A DNA stretch of 64,000 nt from Caldilineaceae bacterium (GCA_020846635.1 JADLDO010000028.1:248001-312000); one strand, 5' to 3'; positions 7,790 to 17,078 are shown, counted from the stretch's first letter. The notes: generated by a model not told the origin, from the letters alone. Translations and numbers: made by a program.

Positions 7790-9661
7790 TCAATCGGCGG
7801 CGACGGGCGAGGATTCCTCAGCTTCGGCTTCCTTTTCCGCTTCGGAAAGCAACTGGTGGCGATGCAGCCGCGCGTAATAGCCATTGCGCGCCAAAAGTGT
7901 CTGGTGGTTGCCATCCTCGACCACGCGCCCCTTCTCCATGACGATGATGCGGTCGGCATTACGAACGGTGCTGAGGCGGTGAGCGATGACGAGGCTGGTG
8001 CGTGTGCTGAGTACCCGCTCCAATGCCTCTTGCAAAAGCGCCTCGGTGGCTGTGTCAATGCTGCTGGTCGCCTCGTCCAAGATCAAGACCCCATCGGGAC
8101 AGAGGGCCAACGCCCGCGCCAGTGACAGCAACTGCCGCTGCCCTTGCGAAAGATTCTCGCCGTTGGGCAGCACCTTGAAATCATATGTCCCCGGCAGTTC
8201 TTCGATAAAGGTGGCGGCGTTGCTGAACTCTGCCGCCTCGCGAATCACATCATCGCTGAGATCGTCCCGAAAGAGGGCTATGTTATGGCGAATGGTTCCT
8301 TCCAGGCAAATAGGGTCTTGCGGAACTACGGCTACGGCGCGTCGCAATTCATCCAGCTTGAAACGCCGGATGTCTGTGCCGTCCAACAATACCCGCCCCT
8401 CGGTGGGATCATATTGTCGTGCCAGCAAGCTGACCAGGCTCGATTTGCCCGCGCCCGTTGCGCCCACAACCGCCACGGTCTGGCCCGCGGCAATTTTGAG
8501 GTTCACCCCGCGCAGCACAGGTTCATCGGGTACGTACCAGAAGTGTACGTCCTCATATTCAATATCGCCGCGGATAGCGGGTATGGGCAGGGGATCGGGA
8601 GGGCTGACCACTTGCGGCACTTTCGATAACATACTGTGGATGCGTTCCGCCGCGCCCAGCGCCACTTGCAGCGAGTTGTACTCTTGCGAGAGGCGCAGCA
8701 CAGGCGTGAAAGCCCGTTCTGTGTATTGCACAAAGGCGACGAGCGTGCCCAGTGTCGCCCAGCCCGCCAAGACCCCTTGCCCACCACCATAGAGGATCAA
8801 CCCCAGGCCGATGGCAGCGAGGACTTCCTGCACCGACAGAAAGACTGCGCTATGCCAGCGCAGTTCCACCAGCGCATCACGATAGGTCTTGTTATAACTT
8901 TCAAACTCTTCTTCGCTCTCATGCTCGCGGTTAAACAACTGCACCACGGTCATGCCATGAATATGCTCATTGAGGAACGAACTGATGCGCGCTTGCGCGG
9001 TGCGCTCACCACTGGACGAGCGGCGGATGCGGGCGCGAAAATAGCGCGTGGTCAGCGCCACAATCGGCAGCACTGCCAATGCGAGCAGCGCCAACCGCCA
9101 GTTGACGGCAAACATGACAACGACGATCACCAGCAGCGTCACCCCCTCCACCAAGACAACCACGATACTGGTCGAGAGAACGGCGTTCAGTTGGTCAATG
9201 TCATTGGTCAGGCGCGCCACCAAGTCGCCGGTCGAGGTGCCGGTGAGAAAGCCATGATCCTGGCGCAAGATATGGTTAAAGAGTTTGGTACGCAGATCGG
9301 CCAATGCCCGCTGTCCGGCCTGCTGCAAGAACCAGTTAAAGGCAAAGGTCAGCACAAAAAGACCGATTGCGGTTCCACCATAAAGAAGGCTGATCTGGAT
9401 CAGTGCATCGACCTCGCCGCGCGCGATGGGGCCATCAATCGCCTGCTGCAGCAGATAGGGAGGCACAGCATTGAGCGCCGAGGTTCCCAACATCAGCACC
9501 ATCGAGACAGCCAGCCACTTTTTATAGGGCGCGAGCGAACTCCCCAGAAGCCGGAAGAGCGCCGAATCCTGGCTGGCAACTTCTGACAATTTACGTTTCC
9601 GTAGGCGTTCGCGTTCCCGAGCCTCAAATGGATCAATCGGGTCGTTCTTAGCCTGCGACAT
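7790..9661 (-). CDS. ABC exporter half-transporter with canonical ATPase site (heterodimer partner)
   Basis: A 623-residue type IV ABC exporter: about six membrane helices in residues 45-330 and a nucleotide-binding domain from about 370. Walker A is GATGAGKSS, the signature is LSQGQRQ, and Walker B is VLILDEATSS with the catalytic glutamate, then IAHRLS with the switch histidine. The start overlaps the end of the upstream exporter gene by 14 bp, and GAGGAGG sits 9 nt before the ATG, so the two are translationally coupled. The partner has a degenerate Walker B, so the pair probably forms a heterodimer like TM287/288 or BmrCD. Lipid, peptide or drug export is possible. Confidence 0.93.
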   Translation of the reverse strand: MSQAKNDPIDPFEARERERLRKRKLSEVASQDSALFRLLGSSLAPYKKWLAVSMVLMLGTSALNAVPPYLLQQAIDGPIARGEVDALIQISLLYGGTAIGLFVLTFAFNWFLQQAGQRALADLRTKLFNHILRQDHGFLTGTSTGDLVARLTNDIDQLNAVLSTSIVVVLVEGVTLLVIVVVMFAVNWRLALLALAVLPIVALTTRYFRARIRRSSSGERTAQARISSFLNEHIHGMTVVQLFNREHESEEEFESYNKTYRDALVELRWHSAVFLSVQEVLAAIGLGLILYGGGQGVLAGWATLGTLVAFVQYTERAFTPVLRLSQEYNSLQVALGAAERIHSMLSKVPQVVSPPDPLPIPAIRGDIEYEDVHFWYVPDEPVLRGVNLKIAAGQTVAVVGATGAGKSSLVSLLARQYDPTEGRVLLDGTDIRRFKLDELRRAVAVVPQDPICLEGTIRHNIALFRDDLSDDVIREAAEFSNAATFIEELPGTYDFKVLPNGENLSQGQRQLLSLARALALCPDGVLILDEATSSIDTATEALLQEALERVLSTRTSLVIAHRLSTVRNADRIIVMEKGRVVEDGNHQTLLARNGYYARLHRHQLLSEAEKEAEAEESSPVAAD

Positions 9662-11408
9662 GGGACTTTTCCTCCTCTGCCTGCATCATCTCGCGCTGGT
9701 ACATCTCTGCATAAGACCCGTTGCGTGCCATTAAGCTCTCATGGTTCCCCGACTCGATAATTTTCCCGTGATCCAAGACCACGATCTGGTCGGCATCCTG
9801 TACGGCGGCTAAACGCTGTGTGACGATCACACAGGTTCGCTGCGTGCGCGATTGGCGCAGTTCACGCAAAATCTCGGAAGCTGTTTTCATGTCAATACTT
9901 GCCAGTGCGTCATCCAAGAGAAGCACCTTCGGGTCACGCACCAGCGCGCGGGCAATGGCCGTACGCTGCTTCTGCCCGCCAGAGAGGGTCGTCCCGCGCT
10001 CGCCCACCATGCTGTCCAGGCCTTTGGGCAGTTGCGAGAGGTCTTTGGAAAGCCGCGACTGATCCATCGCTCGATAGATGCGCTGCAAGGGTGTTTCCGG
10101 CACGCCCAGAGCAATGTTATCGCGCAAGGGCATGGTAAAGAGCAGTGACTCTTGCGGAACATAGACGACCGCTTCGCGCAGGGTAGCCAGTTTGAGATCG
10201 CGCAGATCATGACCGTCGATCAGGATACGCCCTTCGTCCGGGTCGTGGATACGCCCCAAGAGGCTGATCAACATGCTCTTGCCCGACCCCGTTGGCCCGA
10301 CAATGCCCAGCGTCGTTCCTGCCGGAACCTCTAAATCGATCTCGCGCAGCGCCCAACGCCCCTGATCCTCTGCCCATACCCCCACATTCTCAAAGCGCAC
10401 GTTGCCGCTCAACTTCGCATTACGCGCTTTGTCCGAATCAGCAATCTTGGGCCAGCGGTGCAGCACTTCGCCAATACGCGCGGCAGCGGCATTCCCCTGC
10501 TGCAAACGGGTAAAGGCATCGGTGATCTGTTGGGCGCCCGAATTGAGCAAGCCGAGATAGACAATGAACTGGACATATTGGCCGATGGTGAGTTGGTTGC
10601 CGATGATCATCATGCCGCCCATGTAGACCACGACAGCGGCAGCCATCCTGACCACAAGGCTGGGGATGGGCGAGATGGCGCTCGAGGCGACGACAAAGCG
10701 CAAGTTGCGCTGCACATAGCCGTGGTTGACATCTCGAAAGGCACTGACGACCGCTTCTTCTTGGACATAGGCGGTTAACATGCGCGCGGCGTTCAAATGC
10801 TCCTGGGCAAAGGCGGAAAGCTTGGCGATCTCTTGCTGCACAAGCACAAACGAACGCTCTAGAACCCTGCCCAGGCGCACCTGTATGGCAATACTGATAA
10901 TTAGTACGGTCACGACCAGCCCCGCCAGCAGCGGACTGGTGAACGCCATCAAGCCACAGCCGATGAGCAGCAGAAAGAGAGCATGGGCCGCCATCTGGAA
11001 GCCCGCGCTATAAAAACGCCAAATGTAGATAAAGTCGCTTGTCCCGCGTGAGAGCAGGTCCCCTGTTCCATACTGCTGGCGCGTCTCTTTGTCAAAGAGC
11101 AGCAGCCGGTGGAACATATCCTGGCTCATCCGGTAGGTGATCCCCGCTGCAATCTCGCCGGTGAGCATACGCAGTTTGTAGCGAAAGAAGGCGACAATGC
11201 AGGCGAGCACCACCATGCCGAGGGCATAGATCAGCAAAGAGGATGAGGTCACATCCTTGGTCAACGCGTCCACACCCCAGCCCAGCCACGTTGGGCTAAA
11301 CGCACTCGCCGCAGCACCGATCAGCGCGAAGACCGTCCCCAGGAGAAGAAGATTCCGGTAGGGACGCATATAGGGAAAGAGGATGTTGAGTCCTGACTTG
11401 TTGTGCAT
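9648..11408 (-). CDS. ABC exporter half-transporter with degenerate Walker B (heterodimer partner)
   Basis: A 586-residue half-transporter with membrane helices in about 20-300 and an ATPase domain from about 345. Walker A is GPTGSGKSM and the signature LSGGQKQ is intact, but Walker B reads LLLDDALAS: the catalytic glutamate is an aspartate, and the switch histidine region reads VTQRLA, lacking the usual His. Both changes mark the non-hydrolysing site half of heterodimeric exporters. The start at 11408 is chosen for AAAGGAG 4 nt upstream; an upstream in-frame start at 11477 has no such support. It is the first gene of a two-gene operon. Confidence 0.92.
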   Translation of the reverse strand: MHNKSGLNILFPYMRPYRNLLLLGTVFALIGAAASAFSPTWLGWGVDALTKDVTSSSLLIYALGMVVLACIVAFFRYKLRMLTGEIAAGITYRMSQDMFHRLLLFDKETRQQYGTGDLLSRGTSDFIYIWRFYSAGFQMAAHALFLLLIGCGLMAFTSPLLAGLVVTVLIISIAIQVRLGRVLERSFVLVQQEIAKLSAFAQEHLNAARMLTAYVQEEAVVSAFRDVNHGYVQRNLRFVVASSAISPIPSLVVRMAAAVVVYMGGMMIIGNQLTIGQYVQFIVYLGLLNSGAQQITDAFTRLQQGNAAAARIGEVLHRWPKIADSDKARNAKLSGNVRFENVGVWAEDQGRWALREIDLEVPAGTTLGIVGPTGSGKSMLISLLGRIHDPDEGRILIDGHDLRDLKLATLREAVVYVPQESLLFTMPLRDNIALGVPETPLQRIYRAMDQSRLSKDLSQLPKGLDSMVGERGTTLSGGQKQRTAIARALVRDPKVLLLDDALASIDMKTASEILRELRQSRTQRTCVIVTQRLAAVQDADQIVVLDHGKIIESGNHESLMARNGSYAEMYQREMMQAEEEKSHVAG

Positions 11409-11563
11409 GGTACTCCTTTCCGTCGGCGAAAAGGTTTTCGCCATGCCATCCAGGCGCTTGCCCACCGCAGATGGCATTGACCAGTATCGGCCACTCGACT
11501 AGACCCGTATGTTAGCCTGCTTCTGAACCTGGCTATATCCGTAAAAATGGGCCCATAATGACT

Positions 11564-11606
11564 ACGCCCAGTTGTCGCTGTCTATGGACAGAGGGCAACT
11601 GGGCGT
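11564..11606. other. Nested hairpin in the 11409-11823 divergent gap
   Basis: ACGCCCAGTTG (11564-11574) pairs perfectly with 11596-11606, and the loop contains a second hairpin, CTGTC/GACAG (11578-11591). It lies between the exporter gene starting leftwards and the molybdenum hydroxylase gene starting rightwards, so it is not an obvious 3' end. No T-run follows on either strand. A regulatory or mobile palindrome is possible. Confidence 0.45.
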
Positions 11607-11651
11607 TGTATAAGCTCACAAGATCACGGGCCAGGGTATCTCGTCACACAT

Positions 11652-11683
11652 AGTTCGATTCTAGAACTAGTTCGATCTATAGT
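11652..11683 (+). promoter_or_regulatory. Half-site cluster AGTTC/GAACT next to a -10-like TATAGT
   Basis: Three alternating half-sites occur: AGTTC (11652-11656), GAACT (11664-11668) and AGTTC (11669-11673); the last two form a perfect 10-bp palindrome. TATAGT at 11678-11683 could be a -10 element for the gene at 11824, though the -35 is poor. The arrangement suggests a dimeric regulator. Confidence 0.35.
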
Positions 11684-11823
11684 ATACGCTTCATTGCATG
11701 CACGCGCAAAAGATCGGGACAAAAGATCAGACCAATTGCATAGGACCAGCGCGCTTGGCGCACCCTATCATGGTACGCTACAATTCGAGGCAGCAGCCAT
11801 CCATGAGAAACCGAGAAGATAGC

Positions 11824-13284
11824 ATGTACCGATTCTATGCCTCACCGACCACACTCGACGAAGCCCTAGCACTCAAAGCCTATCATGGTGAAGCGGCCCG
11901 CGTCATCGCCGGTGGCACCGACCTGCTGATTGAGATGGATCGCGGCCAACGCCACGCACCCGATGGCGGCGAGTTGGGGCTGATCGACCTGACCCGCATT
12001 CCTGGGCTGGCGGAGATTCGTCAGGACGCGGGCCATATCCAGCTTGGCCCGCTCGTTACCCACAACCAGGCGCTTGCCAGTGAACTGATCGTCGCCCGCG
12101 CCTTTCCATTGGCGCGCGCCTGTTGGGAAGTGGGTGCGCCGCAAATCCGCAATCGTGCCACCATCGCCGGCAATATCATTACCGCCAGCCCCTCCAATGA
12201 CACGCTGGTTCCGCTGGTGGCGCTGGAGGCAACGGTCACGCTCCAGAGCGCGGCGCGTGGCGAACGCACGCTGCCCTTGCGCGATTTTTACACAGGCTTC
12301 CGCAAGGTTGATCTGGCTGCCGACGAGTTGTTGACCCGCATCTCCTTTGCCCCTTTGAACGAACATCAAGAAGGGGCCTACATCAAGCTCGGTTTGCGCC
12401 GCGCCCAAGCGATCACGGTCAACAACATTGCCGCGGTCATCACCTGGAACGCAGGACACACGCAGGTTGAGGCGGCTGTGATCAGCCTGGGAGCCGTTGC
12501 GCCGGTCATCGTGCGCGCCACGGCAGCGGAGCAATTCTTGACGGGCAAGCCATTGACCGACGAGGTGATTGAGCGCGCCGCGCAGTTGGCAGTGCAAGCC
12601 ACCTCGCCCATTGACGACGTGCGTAGCTCTGCCGCCTATCGTCGTGCGATGGTGGAGACGTTGACGGCTCGCATCCTCGCCCAAATCCGTGATGGGCAAG
12701 CGCGCGCGGGATGGCCCATCCATCCGGTGATGCTTTGGGGCGAGACGGCTGGCGTATGGCCTGTGATGACCAGCCAGGCGCAGGACAATGAGGCGCAAAA
12801 CGAGGCGGCTGCAAGTCACGTCAACGGGCAGGCAGTCGTGCTGCCAGGGAGCATGACACTGCTCGACAGCCTGCGTTTGGCCGGTTTCGTGGGGGTAAAG
12901 GAAGGGTGCGCCGAGGGGGAATGTGGCTCATGCACCGTCTTTCTGGATGGCATGGCGGTCATGGCGTGCCTGGTTCCCGCCGAACGCGCCGCAGGTTCGA
13001 GAGTCGTCACCGTGGAGGGTCTGGGCGACCCCGCCAATTTGCATCCGGTACAAGCAGCCTTTATCCAAAGCGGCGGCGTCCAATGTGGCTATTGCACACC
13101 AGGTTTTGTGATGAGCGCGGCCAAGCTCCTGGAAGAACGATCCCATCCCACACGCGCCGAAGCGCAAGAGGCGCTCACCGGCAATTTCTGCCGCTGCACA
13201 GGCTATCGCAAGATTCTCGATGCCATTGTGGCCGCGGGCGCGGCTGAGCCTCAACAGACCACTCTGAAAGAAAGCAAACCATGA
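11824..13284 (+). CDS. Molybdenum hydroxylase FAD-binding and 2Fe-2S subunits fused (CoxM-CoxS type)
   Basis: A 486-residue fusion. Residues 1-300 match the FAD-binding medium subunit of the xanthine/CO dehydrogenase family (AGGTDLLIEM, and IRNRATIAGNI for FAD pyrophosphate contacts). Residues about 340-480 match the small iron-sulfur subunit: plant-type cluster CAEGECGSC plus a later Cys, then the second 2Fe-2S cluster with CGYC and CRC. Together they would carry electrons from a molybdopterin subunit to FAD. No large molybdopterin subunit gene lies nearby. The ATG at 11824 has GAGAAG 5 nt upstream; in-frame starts at 11698 and 11803 are less likely. It overlaps the VOC gene by ATGA, so they are cotranscribed. 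Confidence 0.9.
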   Translation: MYRFYASPTTLDEALALKAYHGEAARVIAGGTDLLIEMDRGQRHAPDGGELGLIDLTRIPGLAEIRQDAGHIQLGPLVTHNQALASELIVARAFPLARACWEVGAPQIRNRATIAGNIITASPSNDTLVPLVALEATVTLQSAARGERTLPLRDFYTGFRKVDLAADELLTRISFAPLNEHQEGAYIKLGLRRAQAITVNNIAAVITWNAGHTQVEAAVISLGAVAPVIVRATAAEQFLTGKPLTDEVIERAAQLAVQATSPIDDVRSSAAYRRAMVETLTARILAQIRDGQARAGWPIHPVMLWGETAGVWPVMTSQAQDNEAQNEAAASHVNGQAVVLPGSMTLLDSLRLAGFVGVKEGCAEGECGSCTVFLDGMAVMACLVPAERAAGSRVVTVEGLGDPANLHPVQAAFIQSGGVQCGYCTPGFVMSAAKLLEERSHPTRAEAQEALTGNFCRCTGYRKILDAIVAAGAAEPQQTTLKESKP

Positions 13285-13811
13285 GCGAATCACTCGACTC
13301 GACTACAAATACCTCGACAAATACCTCGACGAATACTACAGAGAATAGCACAGCCGACACCCGTATCGATCTCGGCCCGATGGTGCAGGTGGGGATCATT
13401 GTCCACGATGCAGAAGCCGCGGTCGCCGCCTGGACGAGTCGCTTCAAACTTGCCCCTGCCCACTTTGTTGACTGGCCCATTCCCGGCAAAAACCTGGAGG
13501 AAACGGCGACCTATCATGGCAGGCGCGGCAATTTTCGGATGCGACTGGCCTTTCTGCAGGCTGGGCCAATGCAGATCGAGTTTATCCAACCGCTGGAGGG
13601 GGACAACATCTACAGCGACTTTCTCAACGAGCATGGTGAGGGGCTGCATCATCTTCTCTTTGAGGTAGAAGACCCCGCTGCCGTGGCAGCCGGGCTGGGC
13701 GCGACCGTCCTGCAAAGCGGCGGCTCCTCGCTCCGCCCCGGTGCCATCTGGTCCTATCTCGACACGCAGGAGATGCTGGGCGCAATGATCGAGCTGCGGA
13801 CAAAGATATAA
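13281..13811 (+). CDS. VOC family protein, methylmalonyl-CoA epimerase-like
   Basis: A 176-residue protein. After a low-complexity Thr/Asn/Ser N-terminus (about 1-28, built from an AATACCTCGAC-type DNA repeat) come two beta-alpha-beta-beta-beta modules of the vicinal oxygen chelate fold. Likely metal ligands are the His in GIIVHD, Glu in MQIEF, His in GLHHLLFEV and Glu in MIELR. Methylmalonyl-CoA epimerase and 4-hydroxyphenylpyruvate dioxygenase-like proteins share this set. It starts within the stop of the molybdenum hydroxylase gene (ATGA overlap), so its substrate may be the same pathway's product; that is inference. Confidence 0.82.
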   Translation: MSESLDSTTNTSTNTSTNTTENSTADTRIDLGPMVQVGIIVHDAEAAVAAWTSRFKLAPAHFVDWPIPGKNLEETATYHGRRGNFRMRLAFLQAGPMQIEFIQPLEGDNIYSDFLNEHGEGLHHLLFEVEDPAAVAAGLGATVLQSGGSSLRPGAIWSYLDTQEMLGAMIELRTKI

Positions 13812-13930
13812 CTTATCATACAAGTCACACTGGCACGCGAATTGTGCCTGCTCTGCTGGACTGTGGATAATAGGAGGATGCAGCGATAGATCCATCCATT
13901 GTTCGAGCAAACTAGGTGTTGTGAGTACCC

Positions 13931-14605
13931 ATGTCAAAGGACAGCATACAGAGCCACATCGGGACGATCGCTTATTTTGAGGGCATCGCAGAAGACGAAC
14001 TTGCCTACATTACCGAACACAGCCTATTACGTACCTTCAGCGTAGGCGAAATGATCTTTTTTGAAGGCGAACCGGCAGCGGGGTTGTGGATTGTCGAAGA
14101 GGGAATGGCTAAAGTTTTCAAGCTCAACCCGGATGGCGGCGAACATATTCTGCATTTGTCTGGCCCTGGCAAAACCTTTAATGATGTTGGCGCGCTGGAT
14201 GGGGGCAACAATCCAGCCAATGCCGCTGCGCTGAGTCCCGAAGTCCGTGTCTGGCTGATCCCCTCCGATGTGCTGACCTATGTTTTGACACACAACGCAC
14301 GCGTCGCCCTGAATGTGATCCGGTTGCTGGCGGTGCGCGTGCGCTCGCTGGTTGGGCAGATCGAAGACCTGGCGCTCTATTCGGTGATGGTGCGCCTGGC
14401 GCGTTTCTTGCTCAAGCAAGCCGAAGACCCTACCCTCAGTGGCCCCGGCGTCACCCGCACTGCCATTGCCGCGCATATCAATACCACCCCACAAACCATC
14501 AGCAACGTCCTCCGTTCATTGGAAGAAGCTGGGGCGCTTCAGTTCGACCGTCACCGCATCATGATCGTAGACGAGCGCCTTCTCCGCACCCTCGCTATGC
14601 TTTAA
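13931..14605 (+). CDS. Crp/Fnr family transcriptional regulator
   Basis: A 224-residue regulator: N-terminal cyclic-nucleotide-binding-like beta-barrel (about 10-130, with FFEGEPAAGLWIVEEG), a dimerisation helix, and a C-terminal winged helix-turn-helix (about 165-220, recognition helix around TTPQTISNVLRSLEEAG). There is no cysteine cluster at the N-terminus, so it is not an oxygen-sensing 4Fe-4S FNR; members without cysteines include nitric-oxide responsive DNR/NnrR. Its place directly upstream of a nitrite reductase cluster supports a role in nitrogen-oxide control, but I find no clear TTGAT-N4-ATCAA box in the promoter gaps. Confidence 0.85.
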   Translation: MSKDSIQSHIGTIAYFEGIAEDELAYITEHSLLRTFSVGEMIFFEGEPAAGLWIVEEGMAKVFKLNPDGGEHILHLSGPGKTFNDVGALDGGNNPANAAALSPEVRVWLIPSDVLTYVLTHNARVALNVIRLLAVRVRSLVGQIEDLALYSVMVRLARFLLKQAEDPTLSGPGVTRTAIAAHINTTPQTISNVLRSLEEAGALQFDRHRIMIVDERLLRTLAML

Positions 14606-14753
14606 GCCTTCAAATTTCCTGCCTCGCTTTTAATCTAGCTTAAATACAGAACGGTTTTCCTCCTCTATCCTAGAAGCATAAATCGATAGAGAGGTGGTGA
14701 TTCTATCCCTTTATCCATGTTTCGCAGAGAAAGCTTAACGGGAGAGATGCCTT

Positions 14754-15113
14754 ATGAAAGCCGAACAATTGCTGACAAACCTTCAATTCCATGATTCGGT
14801 AGCCAATGCTCAACCTATTCTGGTCGATCAACACAGCCGTATTATTCGCTGGATGCTCAAGCCTGGGCAACAGATCGAGGAGCATAAGGTACCCGGCTCA
14901 CCCTTTTATGTAGTGGTTCTGCTGGGGCGGGGCATATTTGCGGGTGATGGTGGTCAGGAACAGGAATTTGGCCCAGGATCATTGCTCGTTTTCGAGCCAG
15001 GCGAACTGCACACGGTTCGTGCCCTGAATGAAAATTTGGTTTTTGTCAGTTTTATGGAGAGTACCGAGCATATGCGACCAGAACGAACTGGCGGCGAACT
15101 CGGGCGCGAATAG
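14754..15113 (+). CDS. Small cupin domain protein
   Basis: A 119-residue single cupin. The first motif is degenerate (PGQQIEEHKVPGSPFYVVVLLGRG) and the second is PGSLLVFEPGELHTVRA, with a likely metal histidine in each. Small cupins are common beside nitric-oxide and denitrification genes, often of unknown role. GGGAGA precedes the start. It is the first gene of a tight group with the ferredoxin (17-bp gap) and nirK. An imperfect inverted repeat CTCTATC/GATAGAG (14663-14691) lies in its leader. Confidence 0.78.
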   Translation: MKAEQLLTNLQFHDSVANAQPILVDQHSRIIRWMLKPGQQIEEHKVPGSPFYVVVLLGRGIFAGDGGQEQEFGPGSLLVFEPGELHTVRALNENLVFVSFMESTEHMRPERTGGELGRE

Positions 15114-15130
15114 TTGAAGGGGCCGCGCTG

Positions 15131-15373
15131 ATGACCATGCAATGGATGCCTCAGATTGACCGAGAGAAATGCACCGGCTGTAGTGATTGTGTCAACATCT
15201 GCCCAACCGACGCGCTGGGTCGGCAGGGAGACAAAGCCATGCTGGTTCGCCCTGACCTTTGTACATATTGCACCGCTTGTGAGGATGTCTGTCCCGTCGG
15301 TGCTATTGAAATACCGTTTTTGATTACAACCTATTCTTTGAACAAGGACGTTCAAAATGAAAACAAAGATTAA
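15131..15373 (+). CDS. 2[4Fe-4S] ferredoxin
   Basis: An 80-residue dicluster ferredoxin. Two classical motifs, CTGCSDCVNICP and CTYCTACEDVCP, supply eight cysteines for two 4Fe-4S clusters. It would carry low-potential electrons in the cytoplasm. Its end overlaps the start of the nitrite reductase gene by 17 bp, so the two are cotranscribed; since the nitrite reductase is outside the membrane, it is probably not the direct electron donor. The C-terminal tail after the second motif (about 20 residues) is longer than in clostridial ferredoxins. Confidence 0.92.
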   Translation: MTMQWMPQIDREKCTGCSDCVNICPTDALGRQGDKAMLVRPDLCTYCTACEDVCPVGAIEIPFLITTYSLNKDVQNENKD

Positions 15374-17066
15374 CCCAAACATTGTGACGGCCCTCATCGG
15401 CGCTTTAGCGATTCTAATTCTGGCGATCTTGCCGATTAGCGTTCAATATCTACCCAATACTCATGTGGCAGCATCCGAAACGGCTCCTGTCACCGAACCG
15501 GTCGCAGTGGCCGCGGCAGATGTAACTCAAAAAGATGTGGCGCAGGCAACGGGAGTCCAAGCAGAAGCCGCCCACGCGCATGTAGCACAAGCTGAAGTGG
15601 CACAGGCAGAAGTCGCACAGGCTCCTGTGGCTGAAGCTAAAGCGGTCCCAGTCGAAGTAAGCGCAGAGGCGCATGTCGTTGAGTACACGCTGCGAACCCA
15701 ACTGGGCGGCACCCCGCCAATGGCATTTGTAGGGGTCGGCGGCGAGATTGATGGCGTTTTCAACCCGGAATTAAAGGCCAATGTCGGCGATACTGTCCGC
15801 CTTACCGTCATCAATGGCGACCCCGTTTTGCATGACCTGAAGATCGACGAGTTTGGTGTAGAGACCGGGCAGTTGACCCAGGACGAACAGACCGTTGTTT
15901 TGGAATTTGTCGTCACCCAACCGGGGGAATTTGAGTACTACTGCTCCATTCCTGGTCATCGTGAGATTGGCATGAAAGGCCTCCTGAGCGTCAGCGGCAG
16001 CGTCGCGGCGAGCGATGAGGGGGCAAGTGATGAGATGACAATGGACGAGCATTCCGCCGCAGCAGGCCGCAGTGACAGCGTCAAGGCTCAAAACGCCATT
16101 GTCGCCGCCGCAGCGCCCGCGGTCGCGGACGCAGCGTCTATCATCCGCAATCCGGCTGACCTGCCCGGCCCGGTTGGCAATCGCGGCCCGCAGAACATCC
16201 GCCTTGATCTGACGACAAAGGAGGTCAACGGAACCCTGGCTGACGGCACAACCTACCGCTACATGACCTTTGATGGTCAGGTTCCAGGGCCGATGATCCG
16301 TGTGCGTGTTGGCGACACCATCGAGCTTCACCTACACAATGATGCCACGAGCCAACTGCCACACTCCATCGACCTGCACGCGGTGACGGGGCCAGGGGGT
16401 GGCGCAGTCTTCACCCAAGTCATGCCAGGGAGCGAAGGTTCCTTCACCTTCCAGGCATTGCAGCCGGGGCTCTATGTCTATCACTGTGCAACCGCCAGCA
16501 TCGGCCATCATATCTCCAGTGGCATGTATGGGCTGATTCTTGTCGAACCTGAAGGTGGCCTGCCGCCGGTTGATCACGAGTTCTATGTCATGCAGGGCGA
16601 ACTCTATACGACACAGCCCTATGGCACGCAAGGCAACCTGGATTTCAGCCATGAGAAGATGCTCAATGAAGATGCAGAGTACTTCACCTTCAACGGCGCA
16701 GCGGGCGCTTTGACTCTCGATGAATATGCCATGCGCACACAGGTTGGCGATACCGTTCGCATCTACTTTGGTGTGGGTGGGCCAAATGCAACCTCAGCGT
16801 TCCATGTCATCGGTGAAATTTTCGACCGGGTCTATGATCAAGCATCCCTGACCTCGGCCCCCTTGACCGATGTGCAAACTACACTTGTGCCTCCTGGTGG
16901 CGCAACCGTGGTCGAGTTCAAGATGGATGTGCCAGGGCGCTATATCCTGGTAGACCATGCCCTCAGTCGTGCGGAGCGAGGATTGGCCGGTTATCTCTAC
17001 GCTGAAGGTGCAGAGAACCCCACCATCTTCCAGGGGCATGGGGATGCCAACGACGCGGGCCATTAA
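15357..17066 (+). CDS. nirK: Copper-containing nitrite reductase with N-terminal cupredoxin domain
   Basis: Reduces nitrite to nitric oxide outside the membrane. The 569 residues comprise a membrane anchor (about 10-30), an Ala/Val/Glu-rich linker with repeated VAQAE units (about 75-100), an extra single cupredoxin domain (about 105-215; ligands in HDLKI, YYCSIPGH and EIGMKG), and the two-cupredoxin NirK core (265-560). In the core PHSIDLH supplies a type 1 His, the catalytic Asp and a type 2 His; YHC supplies type 2 His and type 1 Cys; GHHISSGM gives type 1 His and Met; FHVIGE gives the catalytic His; VDHAL gives the last type 2 His. All residues are intact. It resembles AniA-type enzymes; the extra domain probably feeds electrons. 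Confidence 0.92.
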   Translation: MKTKINPNIVTALIGALAILILAILPISVQYLPNTHVAASETAPVTEPVAVAAADVTQKDVAQATGVQAEAAHAHVAQAEVAQAEVAQAPVAEAKAVPVEVSAEAHVVEYTLRTQLGGTPPMAFVGVGGEIDGVFNPELKANVGDTVRLTVINGDPVLHDLKIDEFGVETGQLTQDEQTVVLEFVVTQPGEFEYYCSIPGHREIGMKGLLSVSGSVAASDEGASDEMTMDEHSAAAGRSDSVKAQNAIVAAAAPAVADAASIIRNPADLPGPVGNRGPQNIRLDLTTKEVNGTLADGTTYRYMTFDGQVPGPMIRVRVGDTIELHLHNDATSQLPHSIDLHAVTGPGGGAVFTQVMPGSEGSFTFQALQPGLYVYHCATASIGHHISSGMYGLILVEPEGGLPPVDHEFYVMQGELYTTQPYGTQGNLDFSHEKMLNEDAEYFTFNGAAGALTLDEYAMRTQVGDTVRIYFGVGGPNATSAFHVIGEIFDRVYDQASLTSAPLTDVQTTLVPPGGATVVEFKMDVPGRYILVDHALSRAERGLAGYLYAEGAENPTIFQGHGDANDAGH

Positions 17067-17078
17067 TTAGCCCCAAGC

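Noticed and set aside
8636..9586. 316-codon plus-strand reading frame
   Set aside because: Antisense to the canonical ABC exporter gene; His/Gln/Arg-rich translation typical of a shadow frame.
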